Assembly (NCBI GenBank): GCA_934339215.1
Contig: CAKRHU010000035.1
Span: forward strand, 1-10,203
Direction: 5' to 3'
Origin: an uncultured Lacticaseibacillus sp.
GTDB taxonomy: Bacteria; Bacillota; Bacilli; Lactobacillales; Lactobacillaceae
Length of the DNA: 10,203 nt
Shown here: piece by piece, positions 7,461-10,203 of the stretch
Layout: every line of letters begins with the position of its first letter
Numbering within the stretch: the stretch's first letter is position 1
Translations under genes and position numbers: made by a program
The notes under the pieces: model-generated
The model's database searches: none
Seen by the model: the letters and a program-made list of their open reading frames with translations, nothing else
What the model was told of the DNA's origin: nothing

Positions 7461-10079
7461 ATGCTGAAAGATAAAACCGCGCCAGAAAAGTCCGAGTTAG
7501 ACGTCAACAAGATGATCGATGACTTGGTTAAAAACGCTCAAGCTGCCTTGGAAGTGATGAAAGGCTTCGATCAAGCAAAAGTCGATCATATCGTTCACCG
7601 CATGGCGATCGCTGGTTTGGATCACCATATGGAATTGGCAAAATTGGCTGTTGAAGAAACTGGCCGTGGCGTTTATGAAGATAAAGCCATCAAGAACATG
7701 TTTGCCACTGAAGAAATTTGGCACTCGATCAAAGACGACAAAACTGTCGGCGTGATTGCAGAAGACAAACAAAAAAATGTCGTTTCCATTGCCGAACCTA
7801 TTGGGGTCATCGCCGGTGTAACACCTGTGACGAACCCAACGTCCACGGTAATGTTTAAAGCTGAAATTGCCATTAAGACGCGTAACCCGATCATCTTCTC
7901 GTTCCACCCAGGCGCCCAACAATCTTCTTCTCGCGCTTTGGAAGTGTTACGTGATGAAGCCGTTAAATATGGTTTGCCAGCCGGTGCTTTGCAATTCATT
8001 CCAGTGCCAAGTATTGAAGCTTGCCAAGCCTTGATGCATCACCCTGGTGTGGCCACGATCCTTGCCACTGGCGGTCCTGGCATGGTGAAGTCTGCATATT
8101 CTTCAGGCAAGCCTGCTTTAGGCGTTGGGGCCGGCAATGCGCCAGCTTACATCGAAGAAACTGCTGACATCAAACAAGCGGTCAACGACATCATGTTGTC
8201 CAAGAGCTTTGACCATGGGATGGTTTGTGCTTCTGAACAAGGCATGGTCGTTGATGCTTCGATTTACGACAAGGTTCGCAAAGAATTCGAAGATCAAGGT
8301 GCTTACTTCATTCAACCAAAGGATATGAAGAAGTTCACGGAAACAGTCATCAACACGGAAAAGATGGCGGTTCAACCACGTATCGTGGGCCAATCTGCAT
8401 GGCAAATTGCCAACTGGGCTGGCATCGACATTCCAAAGGATTGCCAATTGATCATCGCCGAATTGCCAGAACCAGGCGACAAGTACCCATTGTCTCATGA
8501 AAAACTCAGCCCAGTGTTGGCCATGTTTAAAGCCAAGGATCACGCTGATGGGTTTGCCAAAGCTGAAAAGATGCTCGACATCGGCGGCTTAGGCCATACG
8601 GCAGTGATCCACACGGCTGATCAAGACTTGGCTTTGGAATACGCTGATCGCATGCAAGCTTGCCGCATTTTGGTCAACACCCCATCCACTATGGGTGGTA
8701 TCGGGGACTTGTACAACAACATGATCCCAAGTTTGACCTTAGGCTGTGGCTCTTACGGTGGTAACTCGATTTCGCATAACGTGGGGACGATCGACTTGTT
8801 GAACATTAAGACCTTGGCAAAGCGCCGCAACAACATGCAATGGGTCAAATTGCCACCGAAGATCTACTTCGAACGCAATTCTGTCCGTTACTTGGAAAAG
8901 ATGGATGGCTTGGATCGCGTTTTGATCGTGGGTGACCGCGGCATGGAAAAACTCGGTTATGTTCGCATTGTTGAAGACGTGTTGAAAGGCCGCACGAACA
9001 ATGTCGACATCCAAACCTTCTTGGATGTAGAACCAGATCCATCCAGCAACACCGTTTATAAAGGCACTGCCATTGCCAAAGACTTCAAGCCAGACGCAAT
9101 CGTTGCCATCGGTGGTGGTTCTGTCATGGATGCGGCCAAAGGGATTTGGTTGTTCTACGATGGGGATGGCGACTTCTTCGGCGCAAAGCAAAAGTTCTTG
9201 GATATCCGTAAGCGGACCTACAAGTTCCCTAAGCCAACGAAGTCCAAGTTGGTATGTATCCCAACCACTTCTGGTACCGGCTCTGAAGTCACCCCATTTG
9301 CGGTGATCACTGATTCTGACACTGGCATCAAGTACCCATTAGCTGACTATGCTTTGACGCCTGATGTGGCTTTAGTTGATTCACAATTTATCGAAACCGT
9401 GCCACCAAAGGTCGTCGCTGATACCGGCTTGGATGTCATCTGCCACGCTACTGAAAGCTTCGTTTCGACAATGGCAAGTTCTTACACGCGTGGGTTGTCC
9501 CTTGAAGCCTTGAAGCTCGCCTTTGACAATTTGGAACTTTCCTATAAAGGGGATCTTGAAGCCAAAGCGAAAATGCATGATGCCTCCACGATTGCTGGGA
9601 TGGCGTTTGCCAATGCGTTGCTCGGGATCAACCATAGTATTGCGCACAAACTGGGTCAAACTTACCACCTGCCTCATGGCCGTTGCATCGCGATCACTTT
9701 CCCACACGTTGTTCGCTATAATGCCAAGACGCCAAGCAAGCGTGCCGTATGGTCCAAGTACAACTACTTTAAGGCTGACGAGGACTATGCTCAAATCGCC
9801 CGTTATCTTGGTTTGAAAGGCAACACGACGGCAGAGTTGGTTGAATCCTTTGTTCAAGCTTACATCGATTTAGCAGGTCGTGTTGGCGTCAAGATGAGCT
9901 TGAAGGAACAAGGCATCACCAAAGAAGCAGTGGTTGAAAACGCAGATCGCATTGCTGAATTGGCATACGAAGATAACTGCACGGTCACAAACCCTGTAGA
10001 ACCATTGATTGCTGATATGAAGCAAATCTTGTTGGATGAATACGAAGGCACTGAATCCTCCGAATCCGTTCGCCCATAA
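7461..10079 (+). CDS. adhE: Bifunctional acetaldehyde-CoA / alcohol dehydrogenase AdhE
   Basis: An 872-residue fusion enzyme that reduces acetyl-CoA to acetaldehyde and then to ethanol, using two NADH; in lactic acid bacteria it regenerates NAD during heterofermentative or mixed-acid metabolism. The N-terminal aldehyde dehydrogenase domain (about 20-445) carries catalytic Cys256 in MVCASEQ. The C-terminal iron-dependent alcohol dehydrogenase domain (about 465-850) has the NAD motif GGGS (551-554) and iron ligands Asp658, His662 (GLDVICHA), His725 (INHSIAH) and His739 (LPHGRC). Family members assemble into spirosome filaments. The frame opens at ATG 7422, but that ATG is only about 5 bases after the predicted transcript start and lacks a ribosome binding site. 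ATG 7461 follows GTGGAGGGT (7447-7455) with good spacing. Full length, no broken motif. The promoter, Rex sites and terminator indicate a single-gene unit. Confidence 0.97.
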   Translation: MLKDKTAPEKSELDVNKMIDDLVKNAQAALEVMKGFDQAKVDHIVHRMAIAGLDHHMELAKLAVEETGRGVYEDKAIKNMFATEEIWHSIKDDKTVGVIAEDKQKNVVSIAEPIGVIAGVTPVTNPTSTVMFKAEIAIKTRNPIIFSFHPGAQQSSSRALEVLRDEAVKYGLPAGALQFIPVPSIEACQALMHHPGVATILATGGPGMVKSAYSSGKPALGVGAGNAPAYIEETADIKQAVNDIMLSKSFDHGMVCASEQGMVVDASIYDKVRKEFEDQGAYFIQPKDMKKFTETVINTEKMAVQPRIVGQSAWQIANWAGIDIPKDCQLIIAELPEPGDKYPLSHEKLSPVLAMFKAKDHADGFAKAEKMLDIGGLGHTAVIHTADQDLALEYADRMQACRILVNTPSTMGGIGDLYNNMIPSLTLGCGSYGGNSISHNVGTIDLLNIKTLAKRRNNMQWVKLPPKIYFERNSVRYLEKMDGLDRVLIVGDRGMEKLGYVRIVEDVLKGRTNNVDIQTFLDVEPDPSSNTVYKGTAIAKDFKPDAIVAIGGGSVMDAAKGIWLFYDGDGDFFGAKQKFLDIRKRTYKFPKPTKSKLVCIPTTSGTGSEVTPFAVITDSDTGIKYPLADYALTPDVALVDSQFIETVPPKVVADTGLDVICHATESFVSTMASSYTRGLSLEALKLAFDNLELSYKGDLEAKAKMHDASTIAGMAFANALLGINHSIAHKLGQTYHLPHGRCIAITFPHVVRYNAKTPSKRAVWSKYNYFKADEDYAQIARYLGLKGNTTAELVESFVQAYIDLAGRVGVKMSLKEQGITKEAVVENADRIAELAYEDNCTVTNPVEPLIADMKQILLDEYEGTESSESVRP

Positions 10080-10103
10080 TTGATCTTCCTGCCACGGTTG
10101 ATC

Positions 10104-10133
10104 AAAAGCGTCGCGCTTGCGCGGCGCTTTTTT
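10104..10133. terminator. Intrinsic terminator after adhE, possibly bidirectional
   Basis: AAAAGCGTCGCG (10104-10115) pairs with CGCGGCGCTTTT (10120-10131), 12 bp with one G-U pair and a CTTG loop, followed by T (six Ts in all, 10128-10133). On the minus strand the stem ends in CTTTT, so it could also stop a transcript arriving from the right, such as a second structured RNA. Confidence 0.9.
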
Positions 10134-10150
10134 GGTGGCGGGGGAGCTTT

Positions 10151-10203
10151 GAATTTAGTCCTCCAGCAGGCCGTCGCGCCATAGTGAGGGTCCTCGGCCG
10201 AGC
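10151..10203 (-). repeat. Partial, inverted, diverged second copy of the structured RNA element
   Basis: Read on the minus strand, this edge segment resembles the 3' arm of domain 2 at 5311-5359. GTGAGGGTCCTCGG (10184-10197) is identical over 14 bases to the complement of 5311-5324. CTCCAGC-GGC (10161-10171) matches the complement of 5337-5347 at all but one position, with nearly the same spacing, and the match fades near GAATTT (10151). The homologous RNA would be transcribed from the right, ending close to the adhE terminator. Only the first 50 or so bases are in the window. Confidence 0.6.

Noticed and set aside
7415..10105. Several minus-strand and off-frame plus-strand open frames within adhE and other genes
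   Set aside because: They are shadows of strongly coding genes in other frames, without ribosome binding sites or protein features.

Overview
The window looks like a chromosomal segment of a low-to-mid GC Gram-positive bacterium, most probably a member of the Lactobacillaceae. This is inferred from the gene order mutL ... ruvA-ruvB-queA-tgt-yajC-adhE, the MutL type with an endonuclease motif, strong AGGAGG-type ribosome binding sites, and a Rex-type operator in front of a bifunctional adhE. The species is not identified. No transposase, prophage gene or CRISPR array is visible.

Layout. (1) Positions 1-1280: the 3' part of mutL, overlapping maf by one base at TAATG, closed by a terminator hairpin that also serves the convergent gene. 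(2) 1319-1912, minus strand: a TVP38/DedA-type membrane protein with its own promoter. (3) 2006-4760: a promoter, then ruvA, ruvB (Holliday junction branch migration) and queA (queuosine synthesis), ending in a hairpin terminator. (4) 4758-5414: about 650 bases without a credible protein gene. It starts with a good promoter and folds into two large nested-helix domains, so I call it a large structured noncoding RNA of about 575 nt. It runs up to tgt with no visible terminator. (5) 5415-6557: tgt, the tRNA-guanine transglycosylase that works in the same pathway as QueA. (6) 6571-7056: yajC, with its own promoter and a strong terminator. (7) 7057-7460: a regulatory region with a cre-like site, several inverted repeats, a consensus Rex operator and a promoter flanked by further Rex-like half-sites. 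(8) 7461-10079: adhE, followed by a terminator. (9) 10151-10203: a sequence that matches, in reverse orientation, the 3' arm of the large RNA in block 4, so a second diverged copy probably begins at the right edge.

How the genes fit together: mutL and ruvAB are DNA repair genes, maf is a nucleotide-pool or cell-division housekeeping gene, and queA and tgt are two steps of queuosine tRNA modification. yajC is a Sec-translocase accessory gene, and adhE is the NADH-consuming ethanol branch under probable redox control. The most unusual content is the structured RNA between queA and tgt and its partial second copy after adhE. I cannot assign it to a known family by eye. Its size and ornate architecture recall the large bacterial RNAs such as ROOL and GOLLD, but this is only a comparison to test.
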